This document shows positions 1 to 8,510 of a DNA stretch of 45,009 nt, piece after piece. The stretch's first letter is position 1, and the number at the start of each line of letters is the position of its first letter. Source of the stretch: an uncultured Hyphomicrobium sp. (GTDB taxonomy: Bacteria; Pseudomonadota; Alphaproteobacteria; Rhizobiales; Hyphomicrobiaceae); the NCBI RefSeq assembly GCF_902826555.1, contig NZ_CADEFI010000016.1, positions 32,442 through 77,450 of the forward strand, written 5' to 3'. The notes under the pieces are model-generated. The model was not told the DNA's origin and made no database searches. It worked only from the letters and a program-made list of their open reading frames with translations. Position numbers and translations under genes: made by a program.

Positions 1-273
1 CGCTCTCATGGCGTAGCTCGGCTCGGAGTGCATGGTAAACATGACGACACGGGAGGCGATATTCTCAGCCTTGAGCCGGCGGAGCAGCTCGAGCCCACTC
101 GCTCCGTCGAGATTGATGTCGAGCACGACAACGTCGGGATTGAGCGAGCGCGAGAGTGCCATCGCGTCCTGCGAGGTTGCGGCCTCGTGAATTTCTGAAC
201 CCGCAATGGTGGAGAGCAGACGGCGAATGCCCTCGCGCACGACAGCGTGATCATCGACAATCAGAATTTTCAT
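1..273 (-). CDS. Response regulator receiver domain, cut by the window's left edge
   Basis: Only the first 91 codons are in the window. They read as a CheY-like receiver domain: an acidic pair after the first strand (VDDH, residues 6-9), the phospho-acceptor Asp at residue 52 in VVVLDINLDG, and the switch Thr/Ser region near TMHSE. The small-helix pattern is that of NarL/FixJ regulators, so a C-terminal LuxR-type DNA-binding domain is likely to lie outside the window; that is inference. ATG is preceded by AGGAG about 10 nt upstream. It lies 84 bp downstream of the beta-propeller gene on the same strand and may belong to the xoxF-like transcription unit. Its sensor kinase is not visible. Confidence 0.85.
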   Translation of the reverse strand, partial: MKILIVDDHAVVREGIRRLLSTIAGSEIHEAATSQDAMALSRSLNPDVVVLDINLDGASGLELLRRLKAENIASRVVMFTMHSEPSYAMRA

Positions 274-357
274 GCGGCAAGATCTCCTCGCATGTCGGGA
301 GGGTATCACTCCCGGCGGACCTCAAACAGGTGGGATAATTTCCCGTTCTCAATGCCT

Positions 358-1323
358 TCAAGGCTTTACGGCAATACCCCACGGCAGGCGGCCGACCGGT
401 ACCGAGCGCAGCGGCTTCAAGGTGGCGATATCGACCACGGTCATGTCGTTGGTCAGCCCGTTGGCGACATAGAGCAGCGACCCGTTAGGATGAACGGCCA
501 TGTGCCACGGCCGCTGACCGACCAGGATGTAGCTCTTCACCTCGAATGTTTCGGTATCGACCACGGCAACGCGGTTGGCGTGACTCAGCGCGACGAACGC
601 CAGCTTGCCATCCTTTGACATCTCGATGCCGACCGGCTGGATCAGCTCCGGGTTCACGCCCGGGATCTCGAAGCCGAACTTCTTCACGACCTTGTAGGTC
701 TTGGGATCGATGACCGATACCGTGCCGCCGATCTCGGAGGAGACCCAGACGTGGCGGCCGTCGTTGGTGAACTGGGCCTCGCGCGGGCGGGTATCGACCA
801 GGATGTTCTGCAGGACATCGAACGTGCCGTTATCGATGATGTGCGCCATGCTCGTCTGCTCGGACGTGGCGACGGTGATCTTGTTGTCGGGCGCCACGGC
901 CATGCCCTCCGGCTCGACGCCGATCATGACCTCGGCGAGCATCTTGCCGTCTGCAAGCTCCATGATGGTCACGTAGCCTTCGTCCTCGTTGGCGATGTAG
1001 ACACGCTTGCCATCGGGGTCGACGTCGAGCAGCTCGGGGTCCGGCCCTGAGTTGAGGGTGCGCGTGATCTCGAGCTTTTCGGTATCGATGACATCCAGGC
1101 GATTGTCGTCGCCTATGCAGATCAGCACTTCCTTGTGATCGGGGGTTATGCGGATACCGCGGGGACGCAAGCCGGTGGGGATGGTCTTCACCACCTTGAG
1201 GCTCTCGTCGAGAACGGTGACGGTATTGTCCTTCTCGTTGGTCACGAAGATCGTCAGGGCGGCGGCGGGGATTGGCGCTGCGATGAGAAGCGCTGCGGCG
1301 GTAGCGATGATCTTGATCTGCAT
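358..1323 (-). CDS. Periplasmic YVTN beta-propeller protein associated with PQQ dehydrogenase
   Basis: This is a 321-residue protein with a signal peptide (hydrophobic residues 4-22, ending AAALT) followed by about seven 40-residue propeller blades. Typical blade motifs are VTNEKDNTVTVLD at the N-terminus and repeated forms of VxVIDxxT...VGxxPxG. It belongs to the family of beta-propeller proteins found next to PQQ-dependent alcohol catabolism genes; their molecular role is unknown. It is the last gene of a minus-strand set behind the XoxF-like dehydrogenase and the binding-protein/ankyrin fusion, 31 bp after the latter. An AGAAGG ribosome site sits 7 nt before the ATG. A close paralogue lies at 26904-27872, also downstream of a PQQ dehydrogenase, which supports a shared role with quinoproteins. 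Confidence 0.9.
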   Translation of the reverse strand: MQIKIIATAAALLIAAPIPAAALTIFVTNEKDNTVTVLDESLKVVKTIPTGLRPRGIRITPDHKEVLICIGDDNRLDVIDTEKLEITRTLNSGPDPELLDVDPDGKRVYIANEDEGYVTIMELADGKMLAEVMIGVEPEGMAVAPDNKITVATSEQTSMAHIIDNGTFDVLQNILVDTRPREAQFTNDGRHVWVSSEIGGTVSVIDPKTYKVVKKFGFEIPGVNPELIQPVGIEMSKDGKLAFVALSHANRVAVVDTETFEVKSYILVGQRPWHMAVHPNGSLLYVANGLTNDMTVVDIATLKPLRSVPVGRLPWGIAVKP

Positions 1324-1354
1324 TTGGCGCCTTCTGTTGCGTCGTCGTCGCTCG

Positions 1355-3220
1355 TCAATTGGGTCCTGCCGGCATGGGCGCGGCCTTTACGGCAGCGCCA
1401 CTCGTCTTGGACAGGAACTTCAACGCACCGACGGCCGCGTCGAAGCCGGCGCTAGTCGCGATGTCGAGTGCCGTCTGACCGTGCGCGTTCTTGGCGTTAG
1501 GATCGGCACCGGCGCCGACCAGCAGGCCGATGATGGGCGCGTTGTTGTGACCGGCCGCGATCATGAGCGCGGTGACGCCGTCCTTCGACAACCGTTTGAC
1601 GTCGGCGCCCTTGTCGATCAGAGCGCGCGCGAGATCGAGCGGTTGCGGACCCTGGGCGAGATTGCCGGACCGCGTCTTGGCGGCGAGTTGTGTCGCGACC
1701 ACCATGAGTGGCGTTACGTCTTCATAGCCTGATCGCGAATTGACATCGGCACCAACGTCGATCAGCGCCTTTGCGGCGAAATACTTTCCATCACCGATCG
1801 CCCATGAAAGGGGCGTGATGCCCTGCTTGGTCTTGAGCTCGAGGTTTGCGCCCTTCTTCGCCAACATCTCCACCGTGGGAACATGGTTGCGATTTATGGC
1901 GTGTAGCAGCGGGAAAAACCCGTCGGCATCGGGGCTGTTGGCATCCGCGCCCGCGTCCATCAGGATTTCGACGAGGGTCGTCGCGCGGTTGCGCGCGGCC
2001 GTATCGAGCGGCGTGAACCCACCCGAATCGCGCGCGTTCACGTCAGCGCCTTTCTTGATGAGGAACCGCACGCGATTTGCGTCATTGCCCGTAATCGCGT
2101 TGACCAGCTCTTGGTTGATATCGGCACCCTCTGCGAGCCATTTCTCGAGTCGGGCTTCGTCGACGATCTGATCCGGCGTCGCCAGTTCGGTCTGTTTGAT
2201 GTGATCGGCTTCTTTCAGGAAACGATCCTGGGAAACTTTGCGGATGCGATCGTAGTACGAGCCGTGGGCCGGGAGATCGCCATCGACGGCGCAGCGCGAG
2301 CACTTCACGAGCGGCACGCCATACTCCTTCAGGACGGCCGCGATCTTGTCTCTGGTGCGCGTCAGCGACCAATCGATCATGTACTTCAACATGACCTGAT
2401 TGCGCTGCATGCCGATGCCGAGCTCGAACTCCATTGGCACCTCATTCTCCCAGAGGTTCACAGGCTGAATGACGATCGGCGCGTTTTTCTGCACCTTGAG
2501 CCAGCCGGCGAACGGGCCCCAGACACCAGCCACGTCGAGCTTGCCGTCGATCACCTTCTGCACCTGCTGCCAGGGTTGATTCTTCGGCTGCAAGTCCGTG
2601 TCATAGGCGATGATATGAAGATCGAGATCCTTGATCCCGCGCCGTTCTAGCGCCTCACGCAGGCCGGAGTGCTGAAAGACGCCGATATTGAGCGTCTTCA
2701 AGATCGGGTCGTCGAGGCTCTCGATCTTGATGTTGCGGTCGGCGCGATAGGCAAAGACGTAGGTCGTGCTGTAAACCGGATCTGACGTGAGGAGATCCTG
2801 CAGCGCCACCGGCATGTCCATCAGGATATCGCACTCGTTGTTCTGGAACGTCTCGCGCGTCAATCCTCGCTCGTGATAGGGGCGCCAAAAGAAGCTCGCG
2901 TGCGTTCCGAGATCCTCGGCGATGATCTTCGCGATCTTGTTCTGATATCCGTCTGCCTGGTTGGACGAGAGCGGCATGTTTCCCGGATCGGCACAAACGC
3001 GCAGTGGCGTCGATAGCTTGCGAGTGCGCGCATCCTGACGAGCCTTGGTGTGCTCGGCAGCGGTGAGCTCGTCGAACGTCTTGTTCTTCGTGTACGACCG
3101 CAGAGCCGCCCTCTCGGTCTCGCGCTCCTGGGAAACGGCAGGGGCCGCGCCGATCGGCGCCAAGAAGCAGAGCGGCGCCAGCAGAGAGACAGACAGCAGG
3201 GCGTGCGACAGCTTTCTCAC
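1355..3220 (-). CDS. Quinoprotein-associated periplasmic binding protein fused to ankyrin repeats
   Basis: This 621-residue protein has three parts. Residues 1-30 are a signal peptide. Residues about 72-315 are a periplasmic solute-binding-like domain of the MxaJ/XoxJ type (LRVCADPGNMPLSS; CDILMDMP; VAGVWGPFAGW), with a CxxC pair (KCSRC) at its end. Residues about 355-605 carry roughly six ankyrin repeats (GADVNARDSGGFTPLDTAA, GADVNSRSG, GADPNAKNAHGQTALDIA). The binding-protein family is known next to methanol dehydrogenases, where MxaJ is needed for active enzyme; the ankyrin extension doubles the usual length. It starts at GTG with AGGTGA 5 nt upstream; no ATG suits the signal peptide. An AT-rich stretch just upstream (around 3225-3250) could be its own promoter, behind the hairpin that follows the xoxF-like gene. 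Confidence 0.88.
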   Translation of the reverse strand: MRKLSHALLSVSLLAPLCFLAPIGAAPAVSQERETERAALRSYTKNKTFDELTAAEHTKARQDARTRKLSTPLRVCADPGNMPLSSNQADGYQNKIAKIIAEDLGTHASFFWRPYHERGLTRETFQNNECDILMDMPVALQDLLTSDPVYSTTYVFAYRADRNIKIESLDDPILKTLNIGVFQHSGLREALERRGIKDLDLHIIAYDTDLQPKNQPWQQVQKVIDGKLDVAGVWGPFAGWLKVQKNAPIVIQPVNLWENEVPMEFELGIGMQRNQVMLKYMIDWSLTRTRDKIAAVLKEYGVPLVKCSRCAVDGDLPAHGSYYDRIRKVSQDRFLKEADHIKQTELATPDQIVDEARLEKWLAEGADINQELVNAITGNDANRVRFLIKKGADVNARDSGGFTPLDTAARNRATTLVEILMDAGADANSPDADGFFPLLHAINRNHVPTVEMLAKKGANLELKTKQGITPLSWAIGDGKYFAAKALIDVGADVNSRSGYEDVTPLMVVATQLAAKTRSGNLAQGPQPLDLARALIDKGADVKRLSKDGVTALMIAAGHNNAPIIGLLVGAGADPNAKNAHGQTALDIATSAGFDAAVGALKFLSKTSGAAVKAAPMPAGPN

Positions 3221-3356
3221 GCGTCACCTATAATGTTATATTGTTGCTATTAGTTGTGCGAGACCTGTTTCGCAAGTCCGGATCAGTCCGTTGCGCGATC
3301 ACAATTGCGCGCGTTGGAACATCGACTTCTAGCGACTGCGGGACACGCGACAGCAA

Positions 3357-3386
3357 GACGCCCGGCGACATTCATCGCCGGGCGTC
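3357..3386 (-). terminator. 12-bp perfect hairpin after the xoxF-like gene
   Basis: GACGCCCGGCGA and its exact complement are separated by a 6-nt loop. It begins 22 bp after the stop codon of the dehydrogenase. In the direction of transcription it is followed only by TTGCTGT, so it could be a weak terminator or an mRNA 3'-end stabiliser that lowers expression of the downstream accessory genes. Confidence 0.65.
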
Positions 3387-3407
3387 CTGTCGTTCATGAC
3401 CGAGCAA

Positions 3408-5324
3408 TCACTCGCTGAGAGCGAAGGTGTAGAGTTCGCCGCCCTGCGGGATCTTGTCGAGGCCGGTGGCCTTCGCCATCGCCGTCGCACCGATCGCGCC
3501 GAACTTGTCGTTCATGTCGAGACCTGCGGTGACGGGAATGCCGATCCAGCCGCCGAGACCAGCGAAGATCGAGACGTACTGCTTACCCTTGACCTTGTAG
3601 GTGATGGGGTTGCCGATGATGCCCGAGCCGAGCTTCTTCTGCCACAGCACCTTACCGGTCTTGCGATCGACAGCACGGAAGTGGCCGCTCTTCGAACCGT
3701 AGAACATCAGGCCGCCATCGGTGTTCATGGTGCCCGACCAGTTAGGATACGGATCCGGAATCTCCCAGTCGGCCTTGCCCGTCACGACGTCGAACTTCTT
3801 GATCTTGCCGGCGATGCCAGGTTTCTCCGGATACATGTACACGTTTGCGAACACGTAAACCGTGCCCTGCTGCGTGTGCGTGCGCTCCTGAGGCTCGTCC
3901 TCCATGCACCAGTTGTTCGTGGGGCAGTAGAACTTGTTCGGCTCCTTCGGGTCAACCGAGCACGGCTGCTGGTCCTTGCCGCCCATGGCGGAAGGGCAAG
4001 CCGGCGTGTTGCGGCCGATTTCGAACGGAGAGTGCTCGCGGACCTTGATGGGACGGCCGGTCTTGAGATCGACCTTCTCGGCCCAGTCAACAGTCACGAA
4101 CTTGCTTGCACGAAGAAGCGTGCCGTTGGTGCGGTCGTGGACATAGGAGAAGCCATTGCGGTCGAAGTGAACGAGCGCCTTGTACTTCTTGCCATCGACA
4201 TCCAGATCGTCAACGAGAATGTTCTCGTTCACGCCGTCGTAGTCCCACTGATCGAACGGTGTCATCTGATAGGCCCAGACGACCTCTCCGGTATCGACCT
4301 TGCGGGCAAAGGTGGTCATCGACCACTTGTTATCGTGCTTGCCATCGTTGCACTCGTCGTGCGTCTTGGCAGAGCAGCGATAGGTTGGGCTCCAGTGACC
4401 AGGGTTGCCAGTCGACCAGAAGATCATCTTGAGCTCGGGATCGTAGCTGCCCCATGCCCAGTACGAACCGCCGCCGATCTTCCACTCGCCTTCCGGATGG
4501 TCTTTCTGACCTTCGCGCGAAGGATAAGAGGTCACGCCTATGTCCGTGCCGGCCGTGCCGAAGTGCGGGTTGGCCTTGTTGCTTTCGCCCGTCAGACAGA
4601 CATCCTTATCCGGGCCGGTCGCATGGCACTTCCATACTTCCTTGCCGGTCTCGATGTCGTATGCCGTCAGGCGGCCACGGGCAGCGAACTCATCGCCGCC
4701 GAATCCAGCGACCACGAGATCCTCCGCGATCAACGTCGGACCGGTGATGGTTTCGCCGTGCTCGGGATAGGCGTGCTTCACGACCCACACTTCTTTACCG
4801 GTCGTCGCGTCGAGGGCGATCACGAAGCCGTCGAGTGTGTGATAGATCACCTTGCCCTTGGCGTAGTTTACACCGCGATGGACGGTGTCGCAGCAGGCGC
4901 GCGGCACGGCCGATTCATCGCGATCCGTCGTCTTGACGTAGTTCCAAACCTGGACCGGGTTGTCCGGATCCGTCAAATCGAGAGCCTGTAGAATGTTGCA
5001 CTGGGCCATGTTGGGGCAGCCCGACGAGAAGTACATCATCGGCTTGCCGTTGTGCTCGACGACCACGGGCTGACCCTCGTGGCCACGCAGCGCGCCGGTC
5101 GACTGCGACCAAGCGAATTGCAGCTTGGCGACGTTCGACGTGTTGATGTCTTTCAAGCTCGAGTGACGCGTCAGCCTGTTGTCTCGACCCGGCGCGGGCC
5201 ACAGGTTCTCGTTCTTCACGCGCTCGTCGATCTCAGCAGAGGCCGATTGGGCCAATGCTGCTCCCGACAAGCCTAGCGAGAGGGCCAAAAGGCCGCCCGC
5301 CAGGAATGCTAGTTTATGTTTCAT
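3408..5324 (-). CDS. XoxF-like lanthanide-type PQQ methanol/alcohol dehydrogenase
   Basis: This 638-residue periplasmic quinoprotein has a signal peptide (MKHKLAFLAGGLLALSLGLS) and an eight-bladed PQQ propeller. It keeps the adjacent Cys pair (RACCDTVHRG) that forms the ring disulfide. The catalytic motif is FDQWDYDGVNE: the Asp two residues after the catalytic Asp is the residue that marks lanthanide-dependent enzymes (XoxF, ExaF), where calcium MxaF has Ala. It should oxidise methanol or another primary alcohol and pass electrons to a cytochrome c; no xoxG cytochrome is adjacent. The start at MKHKL is chosen over an upstream ATG because AGGAGAGGAAAT lies just before it and the signal peptide begins there. 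Its sequence differs clearly from the MxaF in this window; which XoxF clade it belongs to needs a tree. Confidence 0.88.
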   Translation of the reverse strand: MKHKLAFLAGGLLALSLGLSGAALAQSASAEIDERVKNENLWPAPGRDNRLTRHSSLKDINTSNVAKLQFAWSQSTGALRGHEGQPVVVEHNGKPMMYFSSGCPNMAQCNILQALDLTDPDNPVQVWNYVKTTDRDESAVPRACCDTVHRGVNYAKGKVIYHTLDGFVIALDATTGKEVWVVKHAYPEHGETITGPTLIAEDLVVAGFGGDEFAARGRLTAYDIETGKEVWKCHATGPDKDVCLTGESNKANPHFGTAGTDIGVTSYPSREGQKDHPEGEWKIGGGSYWAWGSYDPELKMIFWSTGNPGHWSPTYRCSAKTHDECNDGKHDNKWSMTTFARKVDTGEVVWAYQMTPFDQWDYDGVNENILVDDLDVDGKKYKALVHFDRNGFSYVHDRTNGTLLRASKFVTVDWAEKVDLKTGRPIKVREHSPFEIGRNTPACPSAMGGKDQQPCSVDPKEPNKFYCPTNNWCMEDEPQERTHTQQGTVYVFANVYMYPEKPGIAGKIKKFDVVTGKADWEIPDPYPNWSGTMNTDGGLMFYGSKSGHFRAVDRKTGKVLWQKKLGSGIIGNPITYKVKGKQYVSIFAGLGGWIGIPVTAGLDMNDKFGAIGATAMAKATGLDKIPQGGELYTFALSE

Positions 5325-6040
5325 TCGATTTCCTCTCCTACCTCTAGGCGCGTTTCGGGCGGCAAAACTCAAAATCGGCCGGTCTCCGAAACCCGCTTCA
5401 TCTCGTTATCCGGCCCAATTCCAGAAACGAGATCTCACGCTGCGCAAAACGACACCGACGGCGCTCTCGCCGTGATGGTCCTGCGCATTCAAATTTGCCG
5501 TTCGCTAAGTGCTGACCTCCTCGCGGCGGAACTCGCTGCTTGCTTTGCGGAAAAGCCGGGCGCCGGGAGAACCCAAGGAGGAGAGCGGCTTTCTCGGCGC
5601 CCCAGCCATCCTGCAAGCAGCCGGACCTTAGGAAAGACCAATGACTTGCACTATGGGATGACCTCCCGATGTGGATTGCCAAGTTTCCCGATAACGAAAT
5701 TGTGAGTAGTGGCTTGAAACGCCCCCGCATTTGCCCACCGCCACTTGCATCTGCTCCGATGATCTCTCGGCACAGACGAGACGGAAGAACAGATTGCTTG
5801 AAGCGCCATCACGCAATCGACCGCCTGTTACGTATCGGCTGCCAAATCTGCCTGCATCCATTTGCATGAGCGCTGCCACGCGTGAGGATTTTCGCCCTCT
5901 CGCCCCTTTCCGGTTCGCGTTATGCCGACACCGGGACGCATTTCTCATCTTGATCTCATTTGATTGCGTCCCGATTTTTGTTTTCGCCACGCCGACATTC
6001 GCGTAACCCGCGCGATCGCACCCAACGAAGGATGGTCGAT
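5325..6040. other. Intergenic region between divergent xoxF-like and secreted-protein genes
   Basis: About 715 bp without a convincing gene. It should hold the promoter of the xoxF-like gene. The main structure is an imperfect inverted repeat: the arm at 5558-5571 (GGGCGCCGGGAGAA) and the arm at 5591-5603 (TTCTCGGCGCCCC) pair except for a 2-nt bulge, with a 19-nt loop. No consensus sigma54 site was found here. Short open frames on both strands have no recognisable features. Confidence 0.5.
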
Positions 6041-6544
6041 ATGCGTCTTTTGCCTCGGCAGTTTCTGGTCGCGCTTCTGTTCGCACCGGCGCCTGCCGCT
6101 GCCTCGACACTCGCTTTCGAAGACAACAAGCTCAATTTCAGAAGCTGCGACGGCCAGCACATCACGGCGCGGTGGCGGGAGAGCCACTTCTCGTTGAGCC
6201 TGCCCGGAAAATCGCTGGGGGATGCTCACACGTCGATCCAGTACGTGGCATGGGATGGACGCTGTCTCACCGGCGCGTGGAACACGGACGCGGGCACGTT
6301 CGCCGTGGGGGATGGCAGCGAAACGACGTCGAGCGGGCTGATCGGATACGTCGCGTGGGACGGCTCCAAGTGGGCGGGCGTGCGCGCCGGCAGCGGTTTC
6401 TTCGTCGCGCGTGTCGCCGAACCCGACGAGCCGATCACGAGCGATCGTTTGGCTCAGATCGCCGACTGGCTGCATAAGCGCAACACGTATCCGGCACCGG
6501 GCGCCACGCTCGCCAAAGAACTCAAGAACGCGTCCGCGCCCTGA
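6041..6544 (+). CDS. Small secreted protein of unknown function
   Basis: This 167-residue protein is not recognised. Residues 1-21 look like a signal peptide (MRLLPRQFLVALLFAPAPAAA). The mature part has two similar segments, IQYVAWDGRCLTGAW and IGYVAWDGSKWAGVR, suggesting a small internal duplication of a beta-rich unit. The ATG at 6041 is preferred over an ATG 81 bp upstream because it starts the signal peptide and has GAAGGA about 8 nt before it. It lies upstream of another small secreted protein and is divergent from the xoxF-like gene, so a link with periplasmic alcohol oxidation is possible but is only inferred from position. Confidence 0.65.
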   Translation: MRLLPRQFLVALLFAPAPAAASTLAFEDNKLNFRSCDGQHITARWRESHFSLSLPGKSLGDAHTSIQYVAWDGRCLTGAWNTDAGTFAVGDGSETTSSGLIGYVAWDGSKWAGVRAGSGFFVARVAEPDEPITSDRLAQIADWLHKRNTYPAPGATLAKELKNASAP

Positions 6545-6651
6545 CGATGCCACGACATCGGCTGGGAAAAAGTCGCACGCTATTCTGCCATGACTGCGCA
6601 CTGTCGCTGCGTCATGAGCATTCGCATTTGCCACGACATCGGAGATAGACC

Positions 6652-7281
6652 GTGAGAGTTCTTGCTGCCGCCGCCCTCATCGCCATCGCGTCCTGCGGTT
6701 CCGCGCACGCCGACTGCAAGGCCGAGGTTGATCAGGCCTTCTCGAAGCTCCGATCCAGCAAGGGTTTCCGCCTGGAAACGACCATCGTCAATGAGCAGCA
6801 GGGCACGCTGCGCATGACGGTCGACTATCAGCTTCCCGACCGCATGCATCAACGCGTGGCGCTCGGCAGCCAGGAGCAGAAGATGGAGACCATCGCCATC
6901 GGCGGGAAGGTCTGGTCGAACCAAGGGCAGGGTTGGTCGGAAGTTCCGGCCAACTTTGCCGAGGTCATTTCCAAGCAGCTCAAGGAAACCGTCGCAGAGC
7001 CGTCCAAGAGCACACTCGCCTATGAGTGCCTCGGCGACTCGACGTTCGAGGGAAAAAGCTATCTCGCCTACAAGGCCGCTCTGCCGGCGTCTGCCGAAGA
7101 GGCCGTCAAGGGCGACAAGGCGGCACCTGCCGGGCCGGCGAACATCCAGACGCTCTACATTGACAAGGCCTCGGGATTGCCGGCGCGCAATGTGGTGACA
7201 AAAGGCGACGGCTCCGACACGCGCCTCTTCGACGGCACGTTCAGCACTCCGTCCGACATCACCATCAACGCGCCGGGGTAA
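6652..7281 (+). CDS. Secreted protein of unknown function, possibly LolA/outer-membrane-lipoprotein-like fold
   Basis: This 209-residue protein starts at GTG, with GGAGA about 7 nt upstream, and has a clear signal peptide (residues 1-20, ending SAHAD). The mature chain alternates short charged strands (FRLETTIVNEQQGTLRMTVDYQLPDR; METIAIGGKVWSNQGQGW) and ends with a segment about conversion to a Thr/Asp-rich tail. The strand pattern recalls LolA/LppX-like proteins, which bind lipids in the periplasm, but I cannot assign it to the family. Two Cys residues in the mature part (DCKAE, YECLG) could form a disulfide. It follows the previous secreted gene by 107 bp and converges on the response regulator at 7288 with only 6 bp between the stop codons. 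Confidence 0.7.
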   Translation: MRVLAAAALIAIASCGSAHADCKAEVDQAFSKLRSSKGFRLETTIVNEQQGTLRMTVDYQLPDRMHQRVALGSQEQKMETIAIGGKVWSNQGQGWSEVPANFAEVISKQLKETVAEPSKSTLAYECLGDSTFEGKSYLAYKAALPASAEEAVKGDKAAPAGPANIQTLYIDKASGLPARNVVTKGDGSDTRLFDGTFSTPSDITINAPG

Positions 7282-7287
7282 GACAGT

Positions 7288-7968
7288 CTAGTCTTTGCCG
7301 CGCCGTCCCGATGGGCCGGGCAGGTGCTGGATCGCGATCCGCATCAGCTCCGGCAGGCTGCGGGCACCGAGCTTCATCTTGATCTGCGATGTCGTGTTGG
7401 CGACCGTCTTGTAGCTGATGTTAAGCTCCTCCGCGATCACGCCATAGGCCTTGCCCTCGGCGATCAGGGAGAGCGTCTGCAGCTCGCGAACCGTCAACGC
7501 CTGCAGGGGGCTCGCATTGAGACGTGTCTCGCTGAACGCGATCTCGGACGCGACCTCGTGACTGAGATACGGCCTCCCCTGGCGCACCGTCTGGAACGCC
7601 CTGAGAAACTCCTCCGAAGGCGCATCCTTGAGGAGGTAGCCCGTCGCTCCGGCCTCGAGCGCGCGCCTGATGATCATGGGATCGCTGTGCATGCTGAGCA
7701 CGAGAATCGGCGTCTTCCTGTCGTGCAGTCTGAGACGACGCACGAACGAAAGACCGCCCAGCGCCGCGCTTTTTATCGAAAGGTCGACGATGATCACGTG
7801 CGGATGATGGGCGCGATACTGGCGGTAGCCGTCGGCGAGCCCGCCGGCCTGCAAGACGCGGGCGATGTCGGCCTCCTCGAGGATGCGGGCGCACCCTTGC
7901 AGAACGAAGGGATGGTCGTCGATGATGAGCACACGGAGCGGCTCGGCGCTTTGCATGGCAAGTTGCAT
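7288..7968 (-). CDS. NarL/LuxR-family response regulator beside the mxa operon
   Basis: This 226-residue protein is a two-domain response regulator. The N-terminal receiver has the acidic pocket IIDDHP (residues 15-20), phospho-acceptor Asp62 in VIIVDLS and the conserved Lys in YLLKDAP. The C-terminal LuxR-type helix-turn-helix reads LTVRELQTLSLIAEGKAYG followed by SYKTVANTTSQIKMKLG. Regulators of this kind (MxaB in Methylobacterium, MxaX/MoxX in Paracoccus) control methanol dehydrogenase genes, and its position beside mxaF fits that role, but orthology is not established here. It lies 23 bp after the lipoprotein gene and is probably co-transcribed with it, divergently from mxaF. No histidine kinase is in the window. 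Confidence 0.85.
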   Translation of the reverse strand: MQLAMQSAEPLRVLIIDDHPFVLQGCARILEEADIARVLQAGGLADGYRQYRAHHPHVIIVDLSIKSAALGGLSFVRRLRLHDRKTPILVLSMHSDPMIIRRALEAGATGYLLKDAPSEEFLRAFQTVRQGRPYLSHEVASEIAFSETRLNASPLQALTVRELQTLSLIAEGKAYGVIAEELNISYKTVANTTSQIKMKLGARSLPELMRIAIQHLPGPSGRRGKD

Positions 7969-7991
7969 TGGTGTTTGTCCGTCCCTTCACT

Positions 7992-8510
7992 TCACGACTT
8001 CGACCCGTAGCGGGCTTTGAGCGTTTCCAGCGCGTCCGCGCGGCTCGTGCTGGCGGCTCGCAGATTGAAATAGTATTGGCTGATGGAGCCGAATCCCTCC
8101 GTCTGTCCGACCTCGCCGCCGATGCCGGCGAGATCTTCGAGGATACTGCTTGCGGGTTCGCGAATACCGATCCCATGCAGCATGTCGGAGACCTGTACCG
8201 ATCGATTGGCAACCATGCGTTCGCTTTCGCGATAGCGGATGTGGGCTACCGCAAGCAATCCGGCAATTCGCTGCACCTCGGGGTCGCTGAAGGGCCGGGG
8301 CTTTGCCTCACCCCGGCTCGCGAGCCATTGCGCCGGACTGATCGGGCTTGAAACCTCGAGCCATCCAACATGATGCGCACCACCCGCGTCGCCGCTGACA
8401 TGGCGCCGCTCGCCGGACTGAGGCGCCTCCTCTCCGCAACCGGCGACGGCGAGGCACATAAGGCAAACGAGCGATCGCACAGCGGCCCGGCCTCCGCGCG
8501 AAGGTGTCAT
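7992..8510 (-). CDS. Putative lipoprotein, divergent from mxaF
   Basis: A 172-residue protein with a lipoprotein signal: the hydrophobic segment RSLVCLMCLAVAGCGEE ends in the lipobox AVAGC near residue 26. The rest is mostly helical (RIAGLLAVAHIRYRESERM; a C-terminal ISQYYFNLRAASTSRADALETL segment) with no recognised domain. The chosen ATG gives a normal signal peptide but has no clear ribosome site; an in-frame ATG at 8552 is the alternative. In Methylobacterium extorquens the gene divergent from mxaF is the methanol-induced mxaW of unknown function; this gene is in the same position, but I cannot tell whether it is related. It is followed by the response regulator. Confidence 0.6.
   Translation of the reverse strand: MTPSRGGRAAVRSLVCLMCLAVAGCGEEAPQSGERRHVSGDAGGAHHVGWLEVSSPISPAQWLASRGEAKPRPFSDPEVQRIAGLLAVAHIRYRESERMVANRSVQVSDMLHGIGIREPASSILEDLAGIGGEVGQTEGFGSISQYYFNLRAASTSRADALETLKARYGSKS

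Noticed and set aside
5508-5521. GC-N10-CC spacing resembling a sigma54 site before the xoxF-like gene
   Set aside because: The -24 box reads AGGTCAG rather than TGGCAC; only the spacing fits, which is expected by chance.
5628-6110. Minus-strand open frame between the xoxF-like gene and the secreted protein
   Set aside because: No recognisable motif, Arg-rich, overlaps the start of a better-supported gene on the other strand.
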